From positions 1-64,000 of the forward strand of contig CAYRGG010000009.1 in NCBI GenBank assembly GCA_964423745.1: DNA of 64,000 nt, given 5' to 3'. Source of the DNA: CAYRGG01 sp964423745. GTDB lineage: Bacteria > Pseudomonadota > Gammaproteobacteria > Competibacterales > Competibacteraceae. Made by a program: the position numbers and the translations under genes. The notes under the pieces were generated by a model that saw only the letters and a program-made list of their open reading frames with translations, ran no database searches and was not told where the DNA came from. This document shows positions 36,169 through 44,477 of this stretch, piece by piece (the stretch's first letter is position 1; every line of letters starts with the position of its first letter).

Positions 36169-36516
36169 GGGAGTCGGCTGAGCAGTCGCTGCATTAATAA
36201 TCAATGCAGAGGAAAGTCCGGGCTCCGCAGGACAGGGTGCCAGGTAACGCCTGGGGGGTAAAAGCCTACGGAAAGTGCCACAGAAAATATACCGCCTAAG
36301 TCCAACAGGACTGGTAAGGGTGAAATGGTGCGGTAAGAGCGCACCGCGCTCTTGGTAACAAGAGTGGCAAGGTAAACCCCACCTGGAGCAAGACCAAATA
36401 GGGGAGCGCTACGTGTGGTCCGCACAGCTCCCGGGTAGGTCGCTACAGACGCGTGGTGACATGCGCCGCAGATGAATGACTGCTCTCGACAGAACCCGGC
36501 TTACAGGCCGACTCCC
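36169..36516 (+). ncRNA. rnpB: RNase P RNA component
   Basis: An approximately 348-nt type A RNase P RNA. The ends GGGAGTCGGC and GCCGACTCCC pair as helix P1. Conserved cores are visible: GAGGAAAGTCCGGGCTCC near the 5' end, GGTAAGGGTGAAATGGTGCG and the 3' ACAGAACCCGGCTTACAG. It forms the catalytic ribozyme that matures tRNA 5' ends with RnpA. The position after rsmI and before the dcw cluster is typical. A short T-run follows the end. Confidence 0.97.
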
Positions 36517-36952
36517 AATTTTTAAGGTCGTACTTGTCGTCACCTATTATTTATAGTGGGCGCTTTTTTGTCTGTAGTTTAAGAAACTGGCTACCCTCTA
36601 TTAATCTTTTCCTTACATATTCTGCTACCCGCCTATTTTGTTTTTTATTTGCACGAAAAACGCAAGCATCATGGATTGTTTCTCATAATAAATATAATTT
36701 TTTTATTATTTTTAATCTCTATGATTTAATGCGGCAAATTGCTTGTTTCTTTTGAGATTCTCTCAAAACTTCTTCAAAAAATTATCAGTGATTTTTGCCT
36801 CTATACTGAAAAGTATATTTATTTCAATAGATTAAAATAGCTGATTAAGTTTTGCCTATTTCTTGACTGGAAGAGTAAGACTACCTATAGTGTGTAGAAA
36901 AGTGGGGCAAAGTGGGGAATAAGGGAATATAGGTGTCACCAGGGAGAAAAAT
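36517..36952. other. Spacer between rnpB and mraZ with the dcw promoter
   Basis: About 430 AT-rich bases. No convincing gene: a 73-codon frame at 36534-36755 has low-complexity, hydrophobic, non-coding-like composition. The 3' part holds the dcw promoter and MraZ boxes, described separately. Confidence 0.6.
36863..36927 (+). promoter_or_regulatory. dcw cluster promoter and MraZ boxes
   Basis: TTGACT (36863-36868) and TATAGT (36886-36891), separated by exactly 17 bp, form a strong sigma-70 promoter. Just downstream lie GTGGGG at 36902 and 36912 and a weaker AGGGAA at 36922, in strict 10-bp register. MraZ is known to bind such tandem TGGG repeats in the leader of its own operon and repress it, so autoregulation is expected. 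Confidence 0.85.
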
Positions 36953-37405
36953 TTGTTTCGGGGCAAAACCGATTTATCTTTGGATAGCAAAGGTCGCATG
37001 GCTATGCCAGCCAAGTACCGCGACCGTTTGCGTGAAATCTGCGCCGGACAGTTAATAGTGACAATCGATCGTAGCTCTTGCTTGTTAGTTTATCCCCTAC
37101 CTGTATGGGAAGAAGTTGAAGAAAAACTTATTCAACTTTCCAGTACCAATAAACAGGCGCGCAACTTAAAAAGATTTCTATTAGGACATGCTGAAGAGTG
37201 TGAGATGGATGGTCAAGGTCGCATTTTGATTTCAGCACCATTAAGGGAGTTTGCATTTTTAGAGAAACACATCTCTTTAATTGGGCAAGGGCATCGATTT
37301 GAGCTTTGGGATAAAGAGCGTTTTGATCAAGCAACGGTTGATTGGCGTAATGAAAAACCAAAAGACAGTGATCTTCCTGGTGATTTAGAGTCCTTTACGT
37401 TTTGA
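36953..37405 (+). CDS. mraZ: Transcriptional regulator MraZ
   Basis: A 150-residue protein of two SpoVT/AbrB-like repeats, each with the DSKGRMAMPAKYRD / DGQGRILISAPLRE motif. It starts with TTG at 36953, supported by AGGGAG 6 bases upstream and by the family opening MFRGKTDLSLD. It binds GTGGG repeats at the dcw promoter as a ring-shaped repressor. It is the first gene of the division cluster. Confidence 0.95.
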   Translation: MFRGKTDLSLDSKGRMAMPAKYRDRLREICAGQLIVTIDRSSCLLVYPLPVWEEVEEKLIQLSSTNKQARNLKRFLLGHAEECEMDGQGRILISAPLREFAFLEKHISLIGQGHRFELWDKERFDQATVDWRNEKPKDSDLPGDLESFTF

Positions 37406-37426
37406 AAAACGAAAGGATTAGGTGCA

Positions 37427-38362
37427 ATGAATAAAAACGTTAAGCACCAAGCTGTATTACTCGAAGAAGTTATTAATGCATTAAATATCAAACCAACGGG
37501 TATTTATGTAGATGCTACATTTGGTTACGGTGGACATACACGAGCAATTTTAGACACTCTTGATTGTGAAGGACGGTTGTTAGCGATAGATCGAGATCCC
37601 GACGTAGAGCATTATGCTCGATGTCAATTTAAAACGGATCCTCGTTTTATTTTTGCAAGAAATACGTTTAATTGCTTAAAGCATGTTTCCACCCAATACG
37701 GTTTTATGAAGCATATAGCAGGGATTTTAATGGATGTTGGAGTTTCTTCAGGGCAGCTCGATAACGCCGAACGTGGTTTTAGTTTTAAACAAGATGGTCC
37801 TCTAGATATGCGTATGGATCCAACTAGCGGAATGAGCGCAGCTGATTGGTTAGCTTCTGTCAGTGAGCGAACTCTTTTTCGAGTACTTAAAGAATTCGGC
37901 GAGGAGCGTTTTGCCCGGCGTATAGCTCGCGCTATTGTTGCGGCGCAACGCATAGCTCCCATTACCACTACAGGACGCCTTGCGCAGATTATTGCCGACG
38001 CAGTGCCTACCCGTGAGCCTCATAAACACCCAGCAACGCGAAGTTTTCAAGCCCTTCGCATCAAACTTAATAGTGAATTAACGCAACTGCAAGATGCCCT
38101 TGAGCAAGCCTTAGATGTACTGGCGCCCCATGGGCGTTTAGTGGTCATTAGTTTTCATTCTCTGGAAGATCGCTTAGTTAAACGGTTTATGCGAGAACAG
38201 GTGCAAGGCGGAGTTTGGCCGCCAAATTTGCCTATACCTGCGGACCGCTGCAATCCGACGCTGCGCATTATCGGCCGCCCCTTGCGACCAACGGCTGCTG
38301 AAATCCAGACTAATCCCCGCGCTCGCAGCGCCATTATGCGAGTAGCAGAGCGGCTGCCATGA
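37427..38362 (+). CDS. rsmH: 16S rRNA m4C1402 methyltransferase
   Basis: A 311-residue SAM enzyme (MraW) that N4-methylates C1402 of 16S rRNA. The SAM motif is DATFGYGGHTRAIL; GVSSGQLDNAERGFSF, GPLDMRMD and SFHSLEDRLVKRFMRE are family marks. It is the partner of RsmI at the same nucleotide. It overlaps ftsL by ATGA. Confidence 0.97.
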   Translation: MNKNVKHQAVLLEEVINALNIKPTGIYVDATFGYGGHTRAILDTLDCEGRLLAIDRDPDVEHYARCQFKTDPRFIFARNTFNCLKHVSTQYGFMKHIAGILMDVGVSSGQLDNAERGFSFKQDGPLDMRMDPTSGMSAADWLASVSERTLFRVLKEFGEERFARRIARAIVAAQRIAPITTTGRLAQIIADAVPTREPHKHPATRSFQALRIKLNSELTQLQDALEQALDVLAPHGRLVVISFHSLEDRLVKRFMREQVQGGVWPPNLPIPADRCNPTLRIIGRPLRPTAAEIQTNPRARSAIMRVAERLP

Positions 38363-38628
38363 AGCAGGTAGATGTTAGGGTGACGGCATTACTCATTGCA
38401 GTGCTAGTGTCTGGTATTGGGGTTGTTTACACAAAGCATCAAAATCGTCATTTGTTTATTGAATTACAGGCGCTGCAGAAGGAGGAGGATAACTTGGCAA
38501 TGGAGTGGGAATTATTGCAACTCGAGGAAAGTACTTTGGCGACAGAGGCGGTGGTAGACGAACAGGCGCGTACCCAGCTAGACATGATTGGACCAGCCCC
38601 AAAAACCGTTATTTATGTGGTTCGTTGA
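38359..38628 (+). CDS. ftsL: Cell division protein FtsL
   Basis: An 89-residue bitopic membrane protein with one N-terminal helix (about 8-24, VTALLIAVLVSGIGVVYT) and a periplasmic leucine-zipper-like coiled coil (LQALQKEEDNLAMEWELLQLEES, split for length). With FtsB and FtsQ it activates FtsWI. The sequence is poorly conserved in the family; identification rests on size, topology and place between rsmH and ftsI. It overlaps rsmH. Confidence 0.88.
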   Translation: MKQVDVRVTALLIAVLVSGIGVVYTKHQNRHLFIELQALQKEEDNLAMEWELLQLEESTLATEAVVDEQARTQLDMIGPAPKTVIYVVR

Positions 38629-38629
38629 A

Positions 38630-40357
38630 ATGATGGAAAAACCTGCTGCATTGACGGGTACTCAGGGACGACGTTATTTCATATTGGGTCTATTGCTATT
38701 AGCGACATTAGGCATTGTTTGTCGAGCGAGTTATCTTCAACTTATTCAAAAAGATTTTCTGCAAGCTCGCGGTGCCGAACGGCATCTGCGGGTAGTGCCG
38801 GTATCGGCCCATCGAGGTATGATACTCGATCGTCATGGAGAACCCCTAGCCGTTAGTTCACCGGTAGATTCTGTTTGGGTTGATCCTAAAAGCCTGTTGC
38901 CCCATGCAAAGCATATAAACGCTTTGGCAAGTCTACTGGGAATGAAAACGTCGGCTTTGCAAAACAAGTTACAACGCCGCAAAGTACGCCGATTTGTATA
39001 CTTACGCCGCCACGTAAGCCCAGAATTGGCCCATCAAATCAAAGCAATGCAGCTGCAGGGCGTACATCTTCGGCGCGAACACCGGCGCTATTATCCTACC
39101 AGTGAGGTGAGTGCCCATTTGCTGGGTTTCACTAACATCGACGATATAGGTCAAGAGGGGCTAGAACTTGTCTACAATGATCACTTACACGGTGTTCCAG
39201 GTAAAAAGCGAATAATTCAAGATCTTCGCGGTCGCAGCATCGAAGATATTGAAAGCCTTCAAATGCCAGAACCTGGCAAATCCCTAAGATTAACCATCGA
39301 TCGACGTATTCAATATCTCGCCTATCGGGCACTCAAGGCTGCCTTTTTAAAACATAGAGCGAATAGTGCCTCGGCTATCGTTGTCGACGTTGCTAGCGGC
39401 GAAATTCTCGCGCTGGTCAATCAGCCTGCTGCCAATCCCAATGATCGCAGCGATAGGAATGCTCAATTGCTACGTAACCGGGCTGTGACTGACCTCTATG
39501 AACCCGGCTCTACCCTCAAACCTTTCACCATTGCTATGGCATTGGAGAGCAGTCTCTATCAACCGCATACGCCTATCGATACCCGACCTGGTTCTCTAAA
39601 AGTGGGTGGTAAGTTGGTCAAGGATATCCATGACTACGGTCTTATCAATGTATCCCAGGTGATCAGCAAATCTAGTAACGTAGGCACTAGTCTGATTGCC
39701 CTTTCTTTGCCAGCAGAATCCCTTTGGGATGTCTACCAAAAGTTGGGTTTTGGTAAGGTGTCGGGATTGGGTTTCCCTGGCGAACGAAGAGGTATATTAC
39801 AGCACTCATCCTTCTGGAGTCTCATCGGTCATGCCAACCATGCCTTTGGTTATGGTTTAGCGGTGACCACCCTTCAATTAGCTCAAGCCTATGCTGTCAT
39901 AGCGGCAGACGGGGTGCGTCGCCCCTTGAGCATAGTGCATGACGAATATTCTTTTACAGAAGATTTTCCGGTTTTCTCCTCAGCTACGGCCCGTAGCGTA
40001 AGAACCATGTTGGAGTTGGCGGTCACTCAGCAGGGCACCGGCTATCGGGCCGCGGTTCCGGGTTACCGGGTGGCTGGCAAGACAGGCACGGTTCGCAAAG
40101 TCAAAGACGGTCGTTACCTGAGTGGACGTTATCAATCTATTTTTGCCGGCATGGCGCCCGCTAGTCGTCCTCGCTTAGTGGTGGTGGTGATGATCGATGA
40201 TCCAAGGCAAGGCGATTACTATGGCGGCAAGGTGGTGGCCCCCATCTTCAGCAATATTATGGCTGGCGCCTTACGGGTTCTTAATATAGCTCCGGATGCC
40301 TTGCCTATGGAATCAGCAACTTTAGCCAATGCTGCTGCTCAGGAAAATGAACCATGA
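38630..40357 (+). CDS. ftsI: Peptidoglycan D,D-transpeptidase FtsI (PBP3)
   Basis: A 575-residue class B penicillin-binding protein from ATG 38630, one base after the ftsL stop. There is one N-terminal membrane helix (YFILGLLLLATLGIV), a pedestal domain (VSAHRGMILDRHGEPLA) and a transpeptidase domain with active Ser294 in PGSTLKPF, SSN in SKSSNVG and KTGT in AGKTGTVRK. It crosslinks septal peptidoglycan with FtsW. The next gene in most relatives is murE; here the stop is followed by a palindromic repeat and then murF. Confidence 0.96.
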   Translation: MMEKPAALTGTQGRRYFILGLLLLATLGIVCRASYLQLIQKDFLQARGAERHLRVVPVSAHRGMILDRHGEPLAVSSPVDSVWVDPKSLLPHAKHINALASLLGMKTSALQNKLQRRKVRRFVYLRRHVSPELAHQIKAMQLQGVHLRREHRRYYPTSEVSAHLLGFTNIDDIGQEGLELVYNDHLHGVPGKKRIIQDLRGRSIEDIESLQMPEPGKSLRLTIDRRIQYLAYRALKAAFLKHRANSASAIVVDVASGEILALVNQPAANPNDRSDRNAQLLRNRAVTDLYEPGSTLKPFTIAMALESSLYQPHTPIDTRPGSLKVGGKLVKDIHDYGLINVSQVISKSSNVGTSLIALSLPAESLWDVYQKLGFGKVSGLGFPGERRGILQHSSFWSLIGHANHAFGYGLAVTTLQLAQAYAVIAADGVRRPLSIVHDEYSFTEDFPVFSSATARSVRTMLELAVTQQGTGYRAAVPGYRVAGKTGTVRKVKDGRYLSGRYQSIFAGMAPASRPRLVVVVMIDDPRQGDYYGGKVVAPIFSNIMAGALRVLNIAPDALPMESATLANAAAQENEP

Positions 40358-40380
40358 CTTGCTGTAAAGACTTCATTGTT

Positions 40381-40488
40381 AGGACTTGTGTAGCTCGTTC
40401 CAGAGGATGCCGTAAATACTTTCCTGTAGGCTTGATGACGGCCTTACGGGCCGCCAACACCTCTTTCACGAGCTACTACGTAAGTCCT
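40381..40488. repeat. Palindromic intergenic repeat, copy B, in place of murE
   Basis: A palindromic element whose core GCTCGTTCCAGAGGATGCCG to CTCTTTCACGAGC matches copy A (26957-27063). Outer arms AGGACTTGTGTAGCTCGT and ACGAGCTACTACGTAAGTCCT pair imperfectly. GTAAGTCCTAC is repeated once more just to the right (40480 and 40496). It fills most of the 193-bp gap between ftsI and murF, where murE is normally found. Confidence 0.8.
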
Positions 40489-40550
40489 ACTTTGGGTAAG
40501 TCCTACAGCGTAAAGAACTCCTTTATATTATTAGATGGGGTTGAGCAGTT

Positions 40551-41927
40551 GTGATCAGGATGCATCTAAGCGAGGCGGCAGTACTGCTGGCAGGTGAGCT
40601 GACTGGTGAAGATGTGTCTTTCTCAGGGGTAAGTACAGACACGCGATCCTTAACCGCGGGCGAGCTTTTCATTGCCCTCCAAGGTCCCCATTTTGATGGC
40701 CATCATTTTGTGGCCAACGCCTGTGAGCAGGGCGCTGCGGGGGCCTTAGTCAGTCATTTTACAGAGGATGCATTACCTCAGGTTCAGGTGGCCGACACCC
40801 GTATTGCATTGGGGCGGTTAAGCGCCGCCTGGCAAAAACGTTTCTCAGGAACGGTGATTGCGCTTACCGGCAGTAACGGCAAAACTACGGTTAAGGAAAT
40901 GATCCGCTCGGTGCTTGCTGTAAAGCATACTGTGTTGGCTACCAAAGGCAACTTAAATAACGATATTGGCGTACCGCTTACTTTATCGCGACTAGGCGAT
41001 GAGTCTTTTGCTGTTATTGAAATGGGCGCCAATCATCAGGGAGAAATCGCTTACCTATGCCAACTGGCGCAACCCGATGTGACGCTAATAACAAACGCGG
41101 GGCCAGCCCATTTGGAAGGTTTCGGCGGTTTAGATGGAGTTGCTAAAGGCAAAGGCGAGATATTTCAAGGCTTGGGGTCTCAGGGTACGGCCGTTGTTAA
41201 TCGAGATGACGTTTATGCCGACTATTGGATCAATTTGATAGGTGAGCGTCGCTTCATTGACTTTGGGTTAAGTCAACCCGCTCAAGTACAAGGGCGTATC
41301 ATCGATGCTTCCTGCAACCGTATCCAACTCACTTTCGAGAGCCAGTCAGTCACCTTTGAATTGCCCTTACCGGGTGAGCATAACGTACGCAATGCACTAG
41401 CGGCAGCGGCGGTGGGTTTAGCTGTCGGCATACCTTTAACGGATATTCAGCAGGGTCTTTTGAAAAGCAAAGCTGTGGGTGGACGTCTCCAGCGTTTTGC
41501 GGGCCAACAGGGTTGTACCGTTATTCACGATGCTTATAATGCGAACCCGTCTTCTCTAGCGGCTGCTCTTACTACAGTGGGGGCAGCAAACACCGCTAAA
41601 TGGTTGGTATTAGGGGATATGGCAGAACTCGGTGCCCAGGCCAAGGCTTGTCATAGGGAAGCTGGAATACAGGCGAGAGAGGCAGGTTTTCAACGTTGTT
41701 ATGGGCTTGGCCCCTTGAGCCGCCATGCTGTGACAGGTTTTGGTCAGGGCGGTGTCCATTGTGAGACCGTTGAGAATCTTATTGAGACATTGCGCGAGGC
41801 TGTGGCAAATGTTGCCAGTAAGCCGACGTTGCTAATCAAAGGTTCCCGCAGCATGCGCATGGAACAGGTAGTGGAGGCGTTGGTAGAAACCACCTCTCCG
41901 CTCGCTAATGTAGGGAGGAATATCTAG
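40551..41927 (+). CDS. murF: UDP-MurNAc-tripeptide D-Ala-D-Ala ligase MurF
   Basis: A 458-residue Mur ligase adding D-Ala-D-Ala to UDP-MurNAc-tripeptide. The ATP loop TGSNGKTTVKEM, GNLNNDIGVPLTLSRL (a MurF mark), MGANHQGEI and HDAYNANPSS are present, so it is MurF and not MurE. The start is GTG 40551, with ATG 40560 as an alternative. Its stop overlaps the mraY start by one base. The enzyme for the preceding step, murE, is missing upstream. Confidence 0.96.
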   Translation: MIRMHLSEAAVLLAGELTGEDVSFSGVSTDTRSLTAGELFIALQGPHFDGHHFVANACEQGAAGALVSHFTEDALPQVQVADTRIALGRLSAAWQKRFSGTVIALTGSNGKTTVKEMIRSVLAVKHTVLATKGNLNNDIGVPLTLSRLGDESFAVIEMGANHQGEIAYLCQLAQPDVTLITNAGPAHLEGFGGLDGVAKGKGEIFQGLGSQGTAVVNRDDVYADYWINLIGERRFIDFGLSQPAQVQGRIIDASCNRIQLTFESQSVTFELPLPGEHNVRNALAAAAVGLAVGIPLTDIQQGLLKSKAVGGRLQRFAGQQGCTVIHDAYNANPSSLAAALTTVGAANTAKWLVLGDMAELGAQAKACHREAGIQAREAGFQRCYGLGPLSRHAVTGFGQGGVHCETVENLIETLREAVANVASKPTLLIKGSRSMRMEQVVEALVETTSPLANVGRNI

Positions 41928-43009
41928 TGCTGGTGTTGCTAGCGGAGTGGTTATCAGATTTCTACAGTGGTTTTAATGTCTTCCAATATTTAACTTTGCG
42001 GTCGATTTTGGGGGTGCTTACGGCGTTATTTTTATCTTTTTTTGTTGGCCCCCTGATGATTCGACGTTTGACCTTTTATCAGATTGGTCAATACGTGCGC
42101 GACGATGGCCCCAAAACGCATCTCGCCAAAGCGGGTACGCCCACCATGGGTGGGGCTCTTATCCTGGTGGCCATCGCTGTTTCCACTCTGCTGTGGGCCG
42201 ATATTCGTAACCCCTATATCTGGATTGTCCTCGCGGTGACACTCACCTTCGGCGTGATCGGTTGGGTGGATGACTACCGCAAGTTGGTGCTACGCAATGC
42301 CAAAGGGTTATCGGCACGCACCAAATATTTCTGGCAGTCTTGTGCCGGGTTAGGGGCTGCTCTACTGCTGTATGGGTTAGCTTATTCCCCCATGGAGCTG
42401 CAGCTTATTGTACCGTTTTTAAAAAACGTCGCCATCGATTTGGGACTTGGGTTTATTCCATTCACCTACTTTCTCATCGTGGGTTTTAGCAATGCCGTTA
42501 ACTTGACCGATGGGTTGGATGGATTGGCTATTATGCCTGCGGTCATGGTAGGTGGCGCCATGGGGGTTTTCGTCTATATCACCGGTAATGTCAAGTTCTC
42601 CACTTACCTAGGATTGCCCTATGTGGCTGACGTAGGAGAAGTTGCCGTGGTTTGTGGCACCTTGGTTGGCGCAGGTCTCGGATTTTTATGGTTTAACGCC
42701 CATCCTGCGCAAGTGTTTATGGGCGACGTGGGGGCCCTTGCTCTCGGTGCAGCTTTAGGGGTTATCGCCGTCATTGCGCGCCAGGAAATTGTGTTGTTGA
42801 TCATGGGTGGGGTTTTTGTAGTGGAAACAGCATCGGTCATGCTTCAGGTGGCTTCTTACAAACTGACCGGTCGGCGCATCTTTCGCATGGCGCCACTGCA
42901 TCATCATTTTGAGTTAAAGGGGTGGCCGGAATCCTGGGTTGTAGTCCGTTTTTGGATTATTACGCTGATTTTAGTATTGGTCGGGTTTGCCAGCTTAAAG
43001 ATTCGTTAA
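41927..43009 (+). CDS. mraY: Phospho-MurNAc-pentapeptide transferase MraY
   Basis: A 360-residue membrane enzyme with about ten helices, forming lipid I from UDP-MurNAc-pentapeptide and undecaprenyl phosphate. Active-site segments are DDGPKTHLAKAGTPTMGG, WVDDYRKLVLRNAKGL, NAVNLTDGLDGLA and MAPLHHHFELKGW. The GTG start at 41927 has GGGAGGA upstream and overlaps the murF stop by one base. Confidence 0.97.
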   Translation: MLVLLAEWLSDFYSGFNVFQYLTLRSILGVLTALFLSFFVGPLMIRRLTFYQIGQYVRDDGPKTHLAKAGTPTMGGALILVAIAVSTLLWADIRNPYIWIVLAVTLTFGVIGWVDDYRKLVLRNAKGLSARTKYFWQSCAGLGAALLLYGLAYSPMELQLIVPFLKNVAIDLGLGFIPFTYFLIVGFSNAVNLTDGLDGLAIMPAVMVGGAMGVFVYITGNVKFSTYLGLPYVADVGEVAVVCGTLVGAGLGFLWFNAHPAQVFMGDVGALALGAALGVIAVIARQEIVLLIMGGVFVVETASVMLQVASYKLTGRRIFRMAPLHHHFELKGWPESWVVVRFWIITLILVLVGFASLKIR

Positions 43010-43142
43010 GAAGGTTTGATGAACAACTGTTATCTTTTTATATTTTTGATTAATTTAGCAAAAAACAAAAGCGATACCCATTGCTTAGGGTACGCCTTTG
43101 GGTGGCACAGTTCATTATTGTGCGGCTGCAGAGAGCAGTAAG

Positions 43143-44477
43143 ATGGATTTGCGCGGAACAACAGTGGTGGCTGGTTTAGGAAAGAGTGGTCTGTCCGCTG
43201 TGCGTGTATTGTTAGGATTAGGTAGCGAAATAGTCGTCGCCGACAGTCGCTCCGAGCCGCCAGGATTGGCTGCGCTGCAGCGGAATTTTCCAGATGTACG
43301 TTGCTATCTTGGCGAATTTCCTAAGTCGGTATTCACCCGAGCCACACAAATCGTGATAAGCCCTGGGATAGACCCACGAACCCCTGCCATTGCTGCTGCC
43401 CAAGCATCCGGGGTGCTTGTATGGAGCGATATCGAAGTGTTCGCCAGACTCGCTAAGGCCCCCATTGCAGCGATTACCGGTTCCAATGGCAAAAGCACTG
43501 TGACGACTCTGGTGGGATTGATGGCAGAGCGAGCCGGCCTTCGGGTAGCGGTGGGAGGAAACCTGGGAACCCCAGCCCTTGACTTGTTAGCACAGGCAGA
43601 TACGGAGTTATATGTACTTGAAGTATCTAGTTTTCAATTGCAGACCACCTACAGTCTAAACGCTCATGTTGCCACCGTTCTCAATATCAGCCCCGATCAC
43701 TTAGATCGCCATGGTAGTCTAGCCGCTTACCAACAAGCCAAACAGCAGGTCTTCCACGGCGATGGTTGCATGGTTGTCAATGGCGATGATGCAGCCGTTA
43801 TGGCTATGGTAAAACCGGGTCGCCGCGTGGTGCGTTTTACCTTAAGCGATCCTGAGCCTGGCGAGTTTGGCTTGCGTCGCCATGGCAACGAGACGTGGTT
43901 AGCCTATGGCGATGACTGCTGGTTTGCAGCAACAGCTCTTAAAACCCGCGGCGTTCATAATCTAGCCAATGCCCTTGCAAGCCTCAGCATGTGTTGTGCC
44001 TTGGGTTTGCAACGGCGTCCTATGCTAAGCGCCCTAAAGGAATTCTCTGGTTTACCCCATCGTACACAACTGGTTATGGAGCGAGGAGGTATTCGTTGGT
44101 TTAATGATTCTAAAGGTACTAATGTGGGTGCCACGGTGGCAGCCATCAAAGGTTTACCGGGAAATTTGATCGTCATCGCGGGTGGTGATGGCAAAGGGCA
44201 AGACTTTGAACCCCTTGCTCCCGTGCTTGCTCAAAAAGCCCGAGCGCTAGTTTTGCTGGGCCGTGATGCTTGCCGTATTGCTGCAGCCATCGCGGGAGCG
44301 GTGCCCTGGTACCGGGCTCAGGACATGCGTCATGCCGTGGCGCTTGCTGCGCAGCTCGCGCGACCCGGTGATAGCGTATTGTTATCTCCCGCCTGCGCCA
44401 GCTTCGATATGTTCCGCAATTACGAAGAGCGTGGAACGGTGTTCGTGGAATCTGTTCGAGATCAAATCCTATGCTGA
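43143..44477 (+). CDS. murD: UDP-MurNAc-L-alanine D-glutamate ligase MurD
   Basis: A 444-residue Mur ligase from ATG 43143 (MDLRGTTVVAGLGKSGLSAV); an upstream in-frame ATG at 43098 lacks family similarity. The ATP loop TGSNGKSTVTT, NISPDHLDRHG and WFNDSKGTNVGAT are MurD signatures. It adds D-Glu to UDP-MurNAc-L-Ala in the cytoplasm. It follows mraY after a 133-bp gap and overlaps ftsW by 7 bp. Confidence 0.96.
   Translation: MDLRGTTVVAGLGKSGLSAVRVLLGLGSEIVVADSRSEPPGLAALQRNFPDVRCYLGEFPKSVFTRATQIVISPGIDPRTPAIAAAQASGVLVWSDIEVFARLAKAPIAAITGSNGKSTVTTLVGLMAERAGLRVAVGGNLGTPALDLLAQADTELYVLEVSSFQLQTTYSLNAHVATVLNISPDHLDRHGSLAAYQQAKQQVFHGDGCMVVNGDDAAVMAMVKPGRRVVRFTLSDPEPGEFGLRRHGNETWLAYGDDCWFAATALKTRGVHNLANALASLSMCCALGLQRRPMLSALKEFSGLPHRTQLVMERGGIRWFNDSKGTNVGATVAAIKGLPGNLIVIAGGDGKGQDFEPLAPVLAQKARALVLLGRDACRIAAAIAGAVPWYRAQDMRHAVALAAQLARPGDSVLLSPACASFDMFRNYEERGTVFVESVRDQILC

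Noticed and set aside
36534..36755. 73-codon plus-strand frame between rnpB and mraZ
   Set aside because: Phe/Leu-rich low-quality composition from AT-rich DNA, no ribosome site and no similarity recognised.
40354..40554. 66-codon frame starting at the ftsI stop overlap, considered as a murE remnant
   Set aside because: Its translation is just the palindromic repeat read through; no Mur ligase motif is present.
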